In this document: in pieces, positions 24,048 through 32,990 of the stretch
Layout: the number at the start of each line of letters is the position of its first letter
Numbering within the stretch: position 1 is the first letter of the stretch
Assembly (NCBI RefSeq): GCF_014649955.1
Contig: NZ_BMUA01000010.1
Coordinates: forward strand, 1 to 64,000
Length of the DNA: 64,000 nt
Direction: 5' to 3'
Origin: Streptomyces violascens
GTDB taxonomy: Bacteria; Actinomycetota; Actinomycetes; Streptomycetales; Streptomycetaceae
Position numbers and translations under genes: made by a program
The notes under the pieces: model-generated
What the model saw: the letters and a program-made list of their open reading frames with translations, nothing else
What the model was told of the DNA's origin: nothing
Database searches by the model: none

Positions 24048-25342
24048 TCCGCGCTCCCTTTCTCCTCGTCGTCCTCGACCGGCTCCACCAGTACGGTGAC
24101 GATCTTGTTGCGGCGACCCGCCGGGGACTCGGCGGTGAGCCGCAGCCTGCGTGTGTCGGGCAGTTCCACCACGGCCGAGGCGCCCGCGATCGGCACCCGG
24201 CCGAGCGACTTGGCGAGCAGCCCGCCGACGGTTTCCACGTCCTCGTCGTCGAACTCGTCGAAGCCGAACAGCTCGCCCAGGTCGCCGATGTCGAGCCGGG
24301 CGGTCACCCGGAAGCAGCCGTCCGCGAGCTCGGTCACCGGCGGCAGTTCGCGGTCGTACTCGTCGGTGATCTCACCGACGATCTCCTCCAGGATGTCCTC
24401 GATGGTGACGATGCCGGCGGTGCCGCCGTACTCGTCGATGACGACCGCGACGTGGCTGCGCTGCTGCTGCATCTCGCGCAGCAGGTCACCGGCGTTCTTG
24501 GTGTCGGGCACGAAGGCGGCGGGCCGCATGGCGGTGGAGACGAGGTCGGCCTCGGAGTCCCGGTTGATGTGCGTCTTGCGGACCAGGTCCTTCACATACA
24601 CGATCCCGACGATGTCGTCCTCGTTCTCGCCGGTCACCGGGATGCGCGAGAAGCCCGACCGCAGGGCGAGGGTGAGGGCCTGGCGGATCGTCTTGTACCG
24701 CTCGATGCAGACGAGGTCGGTGCGCGGCACCATGACCTCGCGCACCAGGGTGTCGCCCAGCTCGAACACCGAGTGCACCATCCGGCGCTCGTCGTCCTCG
24801 ATCAGCGACTCCTGCTCGGCGAGGTCGACCATCGCCCGCAGCTCGGCCTCGGACGCGAACGGCCCCTTGCGGAAGCCCTTTCCGGGGGTGAGCGCGTTGC
24901 CGAGCAGGATCAGGAGCTGTGGGATCGGCCCCATGATCCTGGCCAGCGGCAGCAGCACGTACGCGGCCGCCGTCGCGGTGTTCAGGGGGTGCTGGCGGCC
25001 GATGGTGCGGGGCGAGACGCCGACGGCGACGTAGGAGACGAGCACCATCACGCCGATGGCGACGAGCAGCGCGGCCCAGGTCTCGCCGAACTCGTCGAGG
25101 CAGACGTAGGTGACGAGGACCCCCGCCGCCATCTCGCAGGCGACCCGCACCAGCAGCGCCACGTTGAGGTAGCGCGTCGGGTCCGAGGCGATCTGGGCGA
25201 GCTTGGCGCTGCCGCGCCGGCCGGTGCGTACGGCCTCCTCCGCGCGGAAGGAGGACGTACGGGCGATGCCGGCCTCGGCGCAGGCCGCGAGCCAGGCGAC
25301 GACGACCAGAGCGACGGCGCCCGCGATCAGTTGGCCGGTCAT
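24044..25342 (-). CDS. CNNM/CorC-type transporter-associated protein (DUF21-CBS-CorC_HlyC)
   Basis: The 432-residue protein has DUF21 with three or four TM segments (about 1-160), a CBS pair (about 200-330, with MVPRTDLVCIERY and GFSRIPVTGENEDDIVGIVY) and a C-terminal CorC_HlyC domain (about 345-425). This family is linked to magnesium or cobalt efflux; the 'hemolysin' label is historical. The ATG at 25342 overlaps the ybeY stop by 4 bases (ATGA). The order phoH-ybeY-CNNM is conserved in actinobacteria, where era usually follows more closely. Confidence 0.92.
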   Translation of the reverse strand: MTGQLIAGAVALVVVAWLAACAEAGIARTSSFRAEEAVRTGRRGSAKLAQIASDPTRYLNVALLVRVACEMAAGVLVTYVCLDEFGETWAALLVAIGVMVLVSYVAVGVSPRTIGRQHPLNTATAAAYVLLPLARIMGPIPQLLILLGNALTPGKGFRKGPFASEAELRAMVDLAEQESLIEDDERRMVHSVFELGDTLVREVMVPRTDLVCIERYKTIRQALTLALRSGFSRIPVTGENEDDIVGIVYVKDLVRKTHINRDSEADLVSTAMRPAAFVPDTKNAGDLLREMQQQRSHVAVVIDEYGGTAGIVTIEDILEEIVGEITDEYDRELPPVTELADGCFRVTARLDIGDLGELFGFDEFDDEDVETVGGLLAKSLGRVPIAGASAVVELPDTRRLRLTAESPAGRRNKIVTVLVEPVEDDEEKGSAE

Positions 25343-25842
25343 GAGACGGTCGGCGCCGGGGAGGGACCGGTCAGGCCCTTCTCCGCGCGCCAGCCGTCCA
25401 CGATGGCCGCCTGGAGACCGAACATCTCGGCCTTCTCGTCCGGCTCCTCGTGGTCGTAGCCGAGCAGGTGCAGCACCCCGTGGACGGTGAGGAGCTGGAG
25501 CTCCTCGTCCATGGAGTGCTGCGTCTCGGCGTCCTCGCCCTGCTTCTTGGCGACCTCCGGGCACAGGACGATGTCACCGAGGAGGCCCTGCGGGGGCTCC
25601 GCCGCGTCGTCGTCCTTTGCCGGCGGACGCAGCTCGTCCATCGGGAAGGACATGACATCGGTCGGCCCCGGCAGGTCCATCCACTGGATGTGCAGCTGCT
25701 CCATGGCTTCGGCGTCCACGACGATCACCGAGAGCTCGGAGAGCGGGTGGATCCGCATCCGCGTGAGGGCGTAGCGGGCGATGTCGAGGATCGCCTGCTC
25801 GTCGACCTCGGTTCCGGATTCGTTGTTGACGTCGATCGACAT
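25339..25842 (-). CDS. ybeY: Endoribonuclease YbeY
   Basis: YbeY is a zinc-dependent RNase for 16S rRNA 3'-end maturation and 70S quality control. The 167-residue protein has the metal site HGVLHLLGYDHEEPDE (H-x3-H-x5-H pattern) near residues 120-136 and the family motif DVMSFPMDE near residue 60. A longer N-terminal frame exists, but ATG 25842 gives the family length. It lies 13 bases after phoH and overlaps the next gene by 4 bases, so the three are one operon. Confidence 0.96.
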   Translation of the reverse strand: MSIDVNNESGTEVDEQAILDIARYALTRMRIHPLSELSVIVVDAEAMEQLHIQWMDLPGPTDVMSFPMDELRPPAKDDDAAEPPQGLLGDIVLCPEVAKKQGEDAETQHSMDEELQLLTVHGVLHLLGYDHEEPDEKAEMFGLQAAIVDGWRAEKGLTGPSPAPTVS

Positions 25843-25855
25843 GGTGCGCTCTGCT

Positions 25856-26905
25856 CTACTTCCCGTTCCGGCCGCCCCGGCCGTTCTGGTCCTGGCGGCT
25901 GTCGTACTGCTCGTACGCGTCGACGATACGGCCGACGAGCTTGTGCCGTACGACATCCTGCGAGGTGAGCCGGGAGAAGTGCACGTCCTCGACGCCGTCC
26001 AGGATGTCCTGGACCTGGCGCAGACCGCTCTTCGTGCCGCCCGGAAGGTCGACCTGGGTGATGTCACCCGTGATCACGATCTTCGAGTCGAAGCCGAGCC
26101 TGGTCAGGAACATCTTCATCTGCTCGGCGCTGGTGTTCTGCGCCTCGTCGAGGATGATGAAGGCGTCGTTCAGGGTGCGGCCCCGCATGTACGCCAGCGG
26201 GGCGACCTCGATGGTTCCCGCCGCCATCAGGCGCGGGATCGAGTCCGGGTCCAGCATGTCGTGCAGGGCGTCGTACAGCGGGCGCAGGTACGGGTCGATC
26301 TTCTCGTAGAGCGTGCCGGGCAGGAAGCCCAGGCGCTCGCCGGCCTCGACGGCCGGTCTGGTCAGGATGATCCGGGTGACCTGCTTGGACTGCAGGGCCT
26401 GGACCGCCTTGGCCATGGCGAGGTAGGTCTTTCCGGTACCGGCGGGGCCGATGCCGAAGACGATCGTGTGCTTGTCGATCGCGTCGACGTACCGCTTCTG
26501 GTTGAGGGTCTTGGGGCGGATGGTGCGACCGCGGCTGGAGAGGATGTTCTGCGTGAGCACCTCGGCGGGTGTCTCGCGGTGTCCGTCCCCGTTGGCTCCG
26601 CTGCCGTTGGCGCTGCCATTGGCCCGGAGCATGGCGATCGAGCGTTCCACTGCGTCCTCCGTCATCGACTGTCCGGTGCGGAGCACCAGCATCATCTCGT
26701 CGAACAGTCGCTGAATGAGGGCGACTTCCGTCGCGTCCCCCACGGCGCTGATCACATTGCCCCGTACGTGTATGTCGGCCGACGGGAAGGCCTTCTCGAT
26801 CACGCGCAGCAGGGAGTCGCTCGAACCCAGGATCGTCACCATGGGGTGCTTGGCCGGGATGGTGATCTGGGCGTGCGCCTGCGGGTGTGTGGGTGTCTGA
26901 GTCAT
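25856..26905 (-). CDS. phoH: PhoH-family ATPase
   Basis: The 349-residue protein has a P-loop ATPase domain: Walker A GIGPAGTGKTYLAMA near residue 138 and Walker B AFIILDEAQN near residue 245, with the LTRPAVEAGERLGFLPG motif between. An N-terminal KH-like segment (about 20-90, HVRGNVISAVGDATEVAL) is usual for PhoH-like proteins, which pair with YbeY in RNA metabolism. Start ATG 26905 (MTQTPTHPQ) has a weak ribosome-binding site; ATG 26929 is the alternative. It heads the operon phoH-ybeY-CNNM-mmcQ. Confidence 0.94.
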   Translation of the reverse strand: MTQTPTHPQAHAQITIPAKHPMVTILGSSDSLLRVIEKAFPSADIHVRGNVISAVGDATEVALIQRLFDEMMLVLRTGQSMTEDAVERSIAMLRANGSANGSGANGDGHRETPAEVLTQNILSSRGRTIRPKTLNQKRYVDAIDKHTIVFGIGPAGTGKTYLAMAKAVQALQSKQVTRIILTRPAVEAGERLGFLPGTLYEKIDPYLRPLYDALHDMLDPDSIPRLMAAGTIEVAPLAYMRGRTLNDAFIILDEAQNTSAEQMKMFLTRLGFDSKIVITGDITQVDLPGGTKSGLRQVQDILDGVEDVHFSRLTSQDVVRHKLVGRIVDAYEQYDSRQDQNGRGGRNGK

Positions 26906-27097
26906 GGGCCGGCTCTGTGGCCTGCACATACCTCCCGTTGCAGGGTTCTCGCTGCTCGGGAACCTCTGGGATACCAAGCGTACGACTTGCTGCGCGGGCG
27001 TCCGAAGGGTTTTCCACCCTGCCCTTGCACGGGGTGCCCCCGCGAACCCCCTGGGGGCCGAGCCCCCAGCCCCCTGTCTTTCGTCCGCGGACCGTGT

Positions 27098-27153
27098 CCG
27101 GGGGCTCTGCCCCCGGGCCCCCGCTCCTCAAACGCCGGAGGGGCTGGATTTTG
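27098..27153 (-). repeat. Family B repeat with hairpin
   Basis: CCGGGGGC (27098-27105) pairs with GCCCCCGG (27109-27116), followed by the core CGCTCCTCAAACGCCGGAGG and GGCTGGATTTTG. It starts about 40 bases beyond the PfkB gene stop on the minus strand and is a likely terminator. A partial second copy of GGCTGGATTT follows at about 27160. Confidence 0.75.
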
Positions 27154-27191
27154 CCGGCCCGGGCTGGATTTGGCGGCCCGGGGCGCGGAGG

Positions 27192-28430
27192 TCAGACCGG
27201 GTGGCGGAAGCCCAGGGTGGGGACTGCTCTGCGGAGGGGCCAGGTGCGGGCGGCGCCCGGGAGGAGGTCGGTCAGGAAGGTGTAGCGGCGCAGGGCCGAG
27301 GGGTCCTGGTGAGCCAGCGTGCGGACCTTCTCCCACCAGCCCGCGATCTCCGCCCACCCCGGCGCCGACAGCGACCCCCCGAACTCCTGGACCGAGAGCG
27401 CCGCCGTGAGCCCCGCGAAGGCGAGCCGGTCCGCGAGCGGCCAGCCGGCCAGGGTGCCGGTGACGAAGCCCGCCACGAAGACGTCGCCCGCCCCGGTGGG
27501 GTCGAGGGCCTCGACCTCGATGGCCGGGACGTCCGCCGTCTCGCCCGTCCCGCCGTCCACCGCGTACGCGCCCTCCGGCCCCAGCGTCACCACCGCCAGC
27601 GGCACCTTCTCGGCCAGGGCCCGGGCCGCCGCGCGCGGGCAGTCGGTGCGGGTGTAGGCCATCGCCTCGGCCGCGTTGGGCAGGAACGCCTCGCAGTGTT
27701 CGAGGTCGGGGAGCCCCGCCAGGTCCCAGCGGCCCGTGTCGTCCCAGCCGACGTCCGCGAAGACCCGGGCGCCGGAGCGCGCCGCGTCCGCGATCCAGCC
27801 CTCGCTGCGCCCCGGCACGAGGGAGGCGACCGCGGCCCGGGCGCGCGGCGGGCAGTTGGGCGCGGACAGTTCGTGGGGCGCCTCGTGGCCGTGGGTGACC
27901 ATCGTGCGTTCGCCCTCGTACGCCATGGAGACGGTCACCGGGGAGTGCCAGCCGGGCACGGTGCGCGACAGCGAGAGGTCGATGCCCTCGCCCTGTTCGA
28001 GCGCGTCCCAGCAGTACTCGCCGTAGTGGTCGTCGCCGAAGGCCGCGGCCAGGGAGGTGCGCAGGCCGAGGCGGGCGAGCGCGGTGGCCATGTTGGCGAC
28101 GCCGCCGGGGCTCGAACCCATGCCGCGTGCCCAGGACTCGGTGCCGCGGACGGGGGCGGAGTCGAGCCCGGTGAAGATGATGTCGAGGAAGACCGTGCCG
28201 GTGAGGAACACGTCGCAGGGCGGGTCGTGCGGGTCGCGCAGCCCGTCGAGCGGGTCGAGCCGGGAGGACCGGCGGGGCTCGGCGCCCGCGGTGTGACGGC
28301 GCTCGGCCAGGGAGTCGGCGCCGCCTGGACGGTGCCATTCGGCGGGCGTGCGGTCACGCTCGGGCGAGTATTCCGGGCGGGGCCGCTGGGGCTCGTGGGG
28401 CGGCTGCTCTCTGCTGGATCGTGTCGTCAC
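27192..28430 (-). CDS. PfkB-family carbohydrate kinase
   Basis: The 412-residue protein has a ribokinase fold. The N-terminal substrate motif is visible in SSPGGVANMATALARLG (about residues 105-120), and the C-terminal ATP/anion-hole signature is ALDPTGAGDVFVAGFVTG (about 330) with catalytic Asp in DPTGAGD. The first 70 residues are Arg/Pro/Glu-rich, low-complexity and not part of the fold. GTG 28430 has GGAGAG upstream. The sugar substrate is unknown; the neighbouring glucarate-dehydratase-type gene, 63 bases upstream on the same strand, suggests linked sugar-acid metabolism, such as a 2-keto-3-deoxy-gluconate-type kinase. Confidence 0.85.
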   Translation of the reverse strand: MTTRSSREQPPHEPQRPRPEYSPERDRTPAEWHRPGGADSLAERRHTAGAEPRRSSRLDPLDGLRDPHDPPCDVFLTGTVFLDIIFTGLDSAPVRGTESWARGMGSSPGGVANMATALARLGLRTSLAAAFGDDHYGEYCWDALEQGEGIDLSLSRTVPGWHSPVTVSMAYEGERTMVTHGHEAPHELSAPNCPPRARAAVASLVPGRSEGWIADAARSGARVFADVGWDDTGRWDLAGLPDLEHCEAFLPNAAEAMAYTRTDCPRAAARALAEKVPLAVVTLGPEGAYAVDGGTGETADVPAIEVEALDPTGAGDVFVAGFVTGTLAGWPLADRLAFAGLTAALSVQEFGGSLSAPGWAEIAGWWEKVRTLAHQDPSALRRYTFLTDLLPGAARTWPLRRAVPTLGFRHPV

Positions 28431-28493
28431 GGCGGGCTCTCCGTTCGCGTACAGATCTGGCAAGTCTGCCCGATGTACGCCGGCCGGGGGCCG

Positions 28494-29789
28494 CTACCAG
28501 CGGGGCAGCACCGGACTTGTCCAGGTCGCGTGCTCCGGCGCCCGGCGCATCGCGGCCGCGTCGTCGCGGTCGCGCAGGGTGCCGTCGTCGTCGAGCCAGC
28601 GCCGGTGGAGGCGGGCGAGTGCGGCGGGGTCGAGTTCGACGCCGAGTCCGGGGGCGTCACAGACGTCCAGGCGCCCGTCGCGGAACACGTGCCGGGCGGT
28701 GATCACGTCCTCGGTCCCCCACGGGTAGTGGCTGTCGCAGGCGTAGTCGAGGTTGGGGACGGTCGCCGCGACGTGGGTCATGGCGGCGAGGCTGATCCCC
28801 ATGTGGGTGTTGGAGTGCATGGACAGGCCGACTCCGAACACCCGGCAGATCGCGGCGAGTTCACGCGTGTTGCGAAGCCCGCCCCAGTAGTGGTGGTCGG
28901 ACAGGACCACCTGGACGGCGTCGGTCAGGAACGCCTGCCTGATCTCGGGGAACGTCGTCACGCACATGTTGGTGGCGAGCGGCACGCCCGTACCGCGCGA
29001 CACCTCGGCCATCGCGGCGGTGCCCGGCGCCGGGTCCTCCAGGTATTCGAGTACGTCCGCGAGTTCGGCGGCGACCCCGAGCGAGGTCTCGGGCGTCCAG
29101 CCGCCGTTGGGGTCGAGCCGGAGCGGGTGGCCGGGGAAGGCGTCGGCCAGGGCGCGGATCGCGGCGACCTCCTGCTCGGGCGGGAAGACGCCGCCCTTGA
29201 GCTTGAAGGACGTGAAGCCGTGCTCGCGTACGAAACGGCGGGCCTGCTCGACGATCCCGGCGGGGTCGAGGGCCGCGCCCCAGGTGTCCTTCTCGCCCGC
29301 GCCGCCCGGGTGTTCGGCCCAGCGGTAGAAGAGATACGCGCTGTACTCCACGGCGTCGCGGACCTTGCCGCCGAGCAGGGTGTGCACGGGCACGCCCCGG
29401 CTCTTGCCGAGCGCGTCCAGGCAGGCCACCTCGAACGCGGAGACGACGGACAGGCGCAGCTTGTCGGCGCTCTGGACGCCGCGCAGCCCTCCGACGTCGA
29501 CCGAGTGGTCGACCCGGGAGTCAGCCACCCCGATCTTGTTCACCAACGTGAACAGTCCATTGAGGTCGGCGATGTCGTGCCCGACCACGGCCCGGGCGTA
29601 GGGGCGGGCGAGTTCGAGGTACTTGGTGTCGCCGTACGTCTCACCGACCCCGGTGGTCCCCTCGGCTGTGACGATCTCGACAACCAGGCGGGGCGTGTAG
29701 GGCTGATGCACGCCCTGGACATTGAGGAGCGGGGGGTCGGAGATGAGGACCGGGGTGAGCCGCACCTCGGCAATCTGCTGTCCGCGCAC
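28494..29789 (-). CDS. Glucarate dehydratase-like enolase-superfamily enzyme
   Basis: The 431-residue protein has the mandelate-racemase/glucarate-dehydratase fold. An N-terminal capping domain is followed by a barrel with FTSFKLKGGVFPPEQEV (catalytic Lys), LRLDPNGGWTPE (metal Asp and Asn), LEYLEDPAPG (metal Glu), NMCVTTFPEIRQ and the terminal SMHSNTHMGISLA (catalytic His). This K-x-K, D-x-N, E, H set is characteristic of D-glucarate dehydratase, which makes 5-keto-4-deoxyglucarate. GTG 29789 has AGGAGA upstream. It is divergent from an MFS gene that may import the sugar acid, and a GntR-like site lies between. Related aldarates are possible substrates. Confidence 0.9.
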   Translation of the reverse strand: MRGQQIAEVRLTPVLISDPPLLNVQGVHQPYTPRLVVEIVTAEGTTGVGETYGDTKYLELARPYARAVVGHDIADLNGLFTLVNKIGVADSRVDHSVDVGGLRGVQSADKLRLSVVSAFEVACLDALGKSRGVPVHTLLGGKVRDAVEYSAYLFYRWAEHPGGAGEKDTWGAALDPAGIVEQARRFVREHGFTSFKLKGGVFPPEQEVAAIRALADAFPGHPLRLDPNGGWTPETSLGVAAELADVLEYLEDPAPGTAAMAEVSRGTGVPLATNMCVTTFPEIRQAFLTDAVQVVLSDHHYWGGLRNTRELAAICRVFGVGLSMHSNTHMGISLAAMTHVAATVPNLDYACDSHYPWGTEDVITARHVFRDGRLDVCDAPGLGVELDPAALARLHRRWLDDDGTLRDRDDAAAMRRAPEHATWTSPVLPRW

Positions 29790-29831
29790 GGCGCCGTCTC
29801 TCCTATGCGATCTCGTCCACCAAGAAGCAAC

Positions 29832-29841
29832 TGGTCCACCA
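29832..29841. promoter_or_regulatory. GntR/FadR-type operator candidate
   Basis: TGGTCCACCA is a palindrome with TGGT and ACCA arms, the half-site type bound by FadR-subfamily GntR repressors that control sugar-acid catabolism. It lies about 45 bases upstream of the glucarate-dehydratase-like start. No GntR gene is in the immediate neighbourhood. Confidence 0.5.
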
Positions 29842-30086
29842 ATAAAAATGGAGACTAGATATGTGAACAGAGGGACGTCAAGGGACCCGACTGTCGACGA
29901 CCGCCCCCAACCCCCCTCCCTCCTAACGAAATTCGCTCGTTTACCCGACCGACCCCAGGCCAAACAACATGTGACCCAGATCACTGACTCTCGGCTTTTC
30001 GCGCACTCGGGACGCTTGATACAAATTGGGCCCGCGATCCCGTACAACACCGGGCGCATCCCCCCTCTTTGACCTCCCTGCCCCAC

Positions 30087-30109
30087 GGGCACTGTTCCTT
30101 GGAACGCCC
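30087..30109 (+). promoter_or_regulatory. Hairpin directly before the MFS start codon
   Basis: GTTCC-TT-GGAAC (30094-30105) is nested inside GGGC (30087-30090) and GCCC (30106-30109), and the ATG follows at 30110. It covers the ribosome-binding region (GGAAC), so it could be an operator or limit translation. Confidence 0.45.
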
Positions 30110-31417
30110 ATGTCCGCACGCTCCCGTGCCGCCTGGCCCCTGGTCGCCGTCTTCACCGCCGGTTACCTCGCCGCGTACCTCCTTCCCACCGTCGTCGGCC
30201 GCCTCTCGGCAGGACTCGGGCTCTCGCCCACACAAGCCGGCCTGGTCGGCTCCACCCTGCTGCTGAGCTCGGCGACGGCCGGTTTCACCCTTGCCTCCGG
30301 AGTGGAGCGGTACGGCCCGCGCCGCCTCGCCGGGCTCGGCCTGCTCCTCATGATCACGGGGTACGGCGGCGCCGCCCTGACCACTCTGGTCCCGCTCGTC
30401 GTGGCCGGCGCGGTGGTCGGCGGCCTCGGCTCCGGTACGGCCACGGCGGTGGCCGCGGCAGGCATCGCCGCCCAGCGCGACCCCCACCGCACCTCCACGC
30501 TGGGCCTGCTCTCCGTCTCCGCGACGGCGGGCACGCTGTATCTGACGATCCCTCACCTCGGCGGCGGGCACGCGACCCCGCTCGCCGCGATCGCGGTGGT
30601 GGCGGCGCTGGTGTGGCCCGCGACGCGACGGCTGCCGGACGCGTACGGTCCGGGCCGACCGGTGGAGCCCACCGGGGCCACGGGGGTACGGCTCCCGCAC
30701 CGCCGCTCCGGTACGGTCCTGGCCGCGACCATGCTCTGCTGGTCCCTCGCGCAGAACGCGCTGTGGGGGGTGAGCGGGCGGATCGGCCTCACCCAGGCCG
30801 GGCTGACCGAGGTCACCGTCGGCATGGTGTTCGCGGCGGGGCTCGGCGCGGGGCTGCTCGGCGTGCTGGGCGCGGGTGCGCTCGGCGCGCGGCTCGGGCG
30901 GGCGGTGCCGATCGGGGCGGGCACGGCGGTCATCGCGTGCTGCATCGTGGCGAGTTCGTCGGCCCGGGGCCTGGTGTCCTTCGCGTCCGGCGAGATCCTC
31001 TGGAACGTCTTCTACCCGGTGGTCCTCTCCTACCTGATCGGCCTGTCCGCCTCGCTCGACCCGCGCGGCCGCTGGGCGGTACTCGCGGGTTCGGCCTCCT
31101 CCCTCGGGGTGGCCTGCGGCCCGCTCACGGGCAGCCTGCTGTCCGAGTACGCGGGGTACCGGGGGATGGGTCTTGTGCTGTGTGCCCTGCTCCTGCTCAT
31201 CGCCGCGCCGATGACGGCGGTCGCGCTGCATACCGCCGGGCGGCCGCTGGTGCCCGGCTCCATCCGGCGCCGCGGTGGTGCGGCGGCGGCCGTCGCGGCG
31301 GGCCGGGCGGGGGCCTCGTCCGCGCTGCTTCCGCAGATCGGGGTGCCGGAGCAGGAGGTCGCTGAGATCCCGATCACCTCGCGAGCGAAACGCCGCCGCA
31401 AGGTCCTGGCGTCCTGA
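30110..31417 (+). CDS. MFS transporter, possibly for sugar acids
   Basis: The 435-residue membrane protein has about twelve hydrophobic segments, and the first membrane helix begins only about ten residues from the start. The family motif region between TM2 and TM3 is weak (VERYGPRRLAGLGLLLM). The C-terminal 40 residues are hydrophilic and end in an Arg/Lys-rich stretch. It is divergent from the glucarate-dehydratase-like gene, so import of an aldarate is a reasonable but unproven role. ATG 30110 was chosen over upstream in-frame codons because it begins the first hydrophobic segment. Confidence 0.78.
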   Translation: MSARSRAAWPLVAVFTAGYLAAYLLPTVVGRLSAGLGLSPTQAGLVGSTLLLSSATAGFTLASGVERYGPRRLAGLGLLLMITGYGGAALTTLVPLVVAGAVVGGLGSGTATAVAAAGIAAQRDPHRTSTLGLLSVSATAGTLYLTIPHLGGGHATPLAAIAVVAALVWPATRRLPDAYGPGRPVEPTGATGVRLPHRRSGTVLAATMLCWSLAQNALWGVSGRIGLTQAGLTEVTVGMVFAAGLGAGLLGVLGAGALGARLGRAVPIGAGTAVIACCIVASSSARGLVSFASGEILWNVFYPVVLSYLIGLSASLDPRGRWAVLAGSASSLGVACGPLTGSLLSEYAGYRGMGLVLCALLLLIAAPMTAVALHTAGRPLVPGSIRRRGGAAAAVAAGRAGASSALLPQIGVPEQEVAEIPITSRAKRRRKVLAS

Positions 31418-31961
31418 GCCTTCCCCACCCCGAGACCCTCCGGGGGCTGCAGGGAGGGAAGAGGGGTTTCCTGGGGCGTCGGCCCAAGCCCCGGAGGTGC
31501 CCCACCCCACCCCTTCCCGAAACCCGCCGGGGGTTGGGGAGGGAAGCCGGGTTCGTTCCCCGGGGCTGTGCCCCGGACCCCGTTCGCGCCTGAAGGCCGC
31601 TCGTCCTCGAACTCCGCCAAGGCCTCAAGGGCCAGGGGGACCCCCATGACGGGCCGAGAGTGGGCTGACGTCCGTGATCGTCGCCCGGCCGGAGATGCCT
31701 GCCGGGGCACCCTGCCGGCACCAGCCCTGCCAGGGGCGCGGCGAACTGCGCGAGCAACCACACACGACCCGCAGCCGAAATCAGTCCACACCTTCCAGCC
31801 CCTCAGGCGATTGAGGAGCGGGGACTGACGGGGCCCCAGGGCTCGGCCTCTCGACTCCCCGCACGGGCGGGCGTGTGGGCAAACCCGCCAGGGAGCCGGG
31901 GCGGAGGCCCCGGGAGGGCGGCTTCTCGGGGCTGGGGGGTACAGGGTGGCTCCCCCGCCAA
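31418..31961. other. Intergenic repeat cluster (families C, A, B)
   Basis: No convincing gene is present in these 544 bases between convergent genes. They hold family C (about 31516-31540, CCCGAAACCCGCCGGGGGTT), family A (31731-31777) and family B (about 31796-31826), the same order as at 8138-8341. Confidence 0.7.
31731..31777 (+). repeat. Family A intergenic repeat, copy in the C-A-B cluster
   Basis: CAGGGGCGCGGCGAACTGCG then CGAGCAACCACACACGACCC; one or two changes from the copy at 490-536. Confidence 0.78.
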
Positions 31962-32966
31962 TTACTCCGCGTCGAAGTCGTACGCCTCCACCTCAGCCAG
32001 ATACCGCTCCCTCCGCCCCTCCTCCCCCTCCAGGAACGCCGCCTCGAACGAGTTCCGCGCCAGCTCCCTCAGGCGCTCGCGGGACACCCCGAGCGCCTCC
32101 CGCACCGCGTGGAACGTGTCGTCCACGTACCCCCCGAAGTACGCCGGATCATCGGAGTTGACCGTGCACAGCAGCCCCGCGTCCATCATCGCGGGCAGCG
32201 GGTGCTCCTCCAGGGTGTCGACCGCGCGCAGGCGTACGTTCGAGAGGGGGCAGAGGGTGAGCGGGATGCGGTCCCGGACCAGGCGGGCCACCAATTCCGG
32301 GGATTCCAGGGCGCGCAGGCCGTGGTCGATGCGCTCCACGCCCAGGACGTCGAGCGCCTCGGTGATGTACTCCGGCGGCCCCTCCTCCCCCGCGTGCGCG
32401 ACCCGGCGCAGCCCGAGCGAGGCGGCCAGCTCGTACACCTCGCGGAACTTGGCCGGCGGGTGGCCGACCTCCGCCGAGTCGAGTCCGACGCCCGTGATCC
32501 GGTCCAGGTACGGCCGCGCCGCCTCCAGCGTGAGCAGCGCCGACTCGGCCGGCTCGTCCCGCAGGAAGCAGAGGATCAGGCGGGTGGAGATGCCGTGCCG
32601 CTCCTCGCTCACCGACAGGGCGCGCCACAGGCCCTCCACCACCGTGCCGATGGGCACGCCCCGCGCGATGTGCGCCTGCGGGTCGAAGAAGATCTCGGCG
32701 TGGCGCACGCCCTGGGCGGCGGCCCGGGTCAGGTACGCGTCGGCCAGCGAGGCGAAGTCCTCCTCGGTCCGCAGCACCGTCATCAGCGAGTAGTACAGGT
32801 TCAGGAAGGACTGCAGGTCGTCGAAGAGGTACGCCTTGCGGAGTTCCTCGGTGTCGGCGTACGGCAGCTCGATGCCGTTGCGCGCGGCGAGTTCGAAGGC
32901 CAGCTCGGGTTCGAGGGTGCCTTCGATGTGGAGGTGGAGTTCGGCCTTGGGGATGGGGAGGGGCAT
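31962..32966 (-). CDS. Adenine deaminase-like enzyme of the adenosine deaminase superfamily
   Basis: The 334-residue TIM-barrel metalloenzyme has the zinc motif ELHLHIEGTLEPE near residue 10, VAHAGEEGPPEYI (catalytic Glu), TLCPLSNVRLR and VNSDDPAYFGGYVDD. The IEGTLEPE and SDDPAYF variants are those of the adenine deaminase (Aah1/PA0148-type) branch rather than classical adenosine deaminases, so adenine to hypoxanthine is the likelier reaction in purine salvage. Databases often call such genes adenosine deaminase. It is downstream of RNase Z by 24 bases and probably co-transcribed. Confidence 0.92.
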   Translation of the reverse strand: MPLPIPKAELHLHIEGTLEPELAFELAARNGIELPYADTEELRKAYLFDDLQSFLNLYYSLMTVLRTEEDFASLADAYLTRAAAQGVRHAEIFFDPQAHIARGVPIGTVVEGLWRALSVSEERHGISTRLILCFLRDEPAESALLTLEAARPYLDRITGVGLDSAEVGHPPAKFREVYELAASLGLRRVAHAGEEGPPEYITEALDVLGVERIDHGLRALESPELVARLVRDRIPLTLCPLSNVRLRAVDTLEEHPLPAMMDAGLLCTVNSDDPAYFGGYVDDTFHAVREALGVSRERLRELARNSFEAAFLEGEEGRRERYLAEVEAYDFDAE

Positions 32967-32990
32967 GGGGGGACTCTCTGGGGTGGTGCG

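Larger units (their letters stand above)
29790..30109. other. Divergent promoter region, AT-richer
   Basis: This 320-base region between the enolase-family gene and the MFS gene has no gene. It holds the TGGTCCACCA site (29832-29841), an AT-rich stretch AATAAAAATGG suited to a promoter, and a hairpin just before the MFS start (30087-30109). Confidence 0.6.

Noticed and set aside
26904..29858. A 984-codon plus-strand frame across the PfkB and dehydratase genes
   Set aside because: It lies antisense to two recognisable genes and crosses their boundary and an intergenic repeat; its composition is not protein-like.
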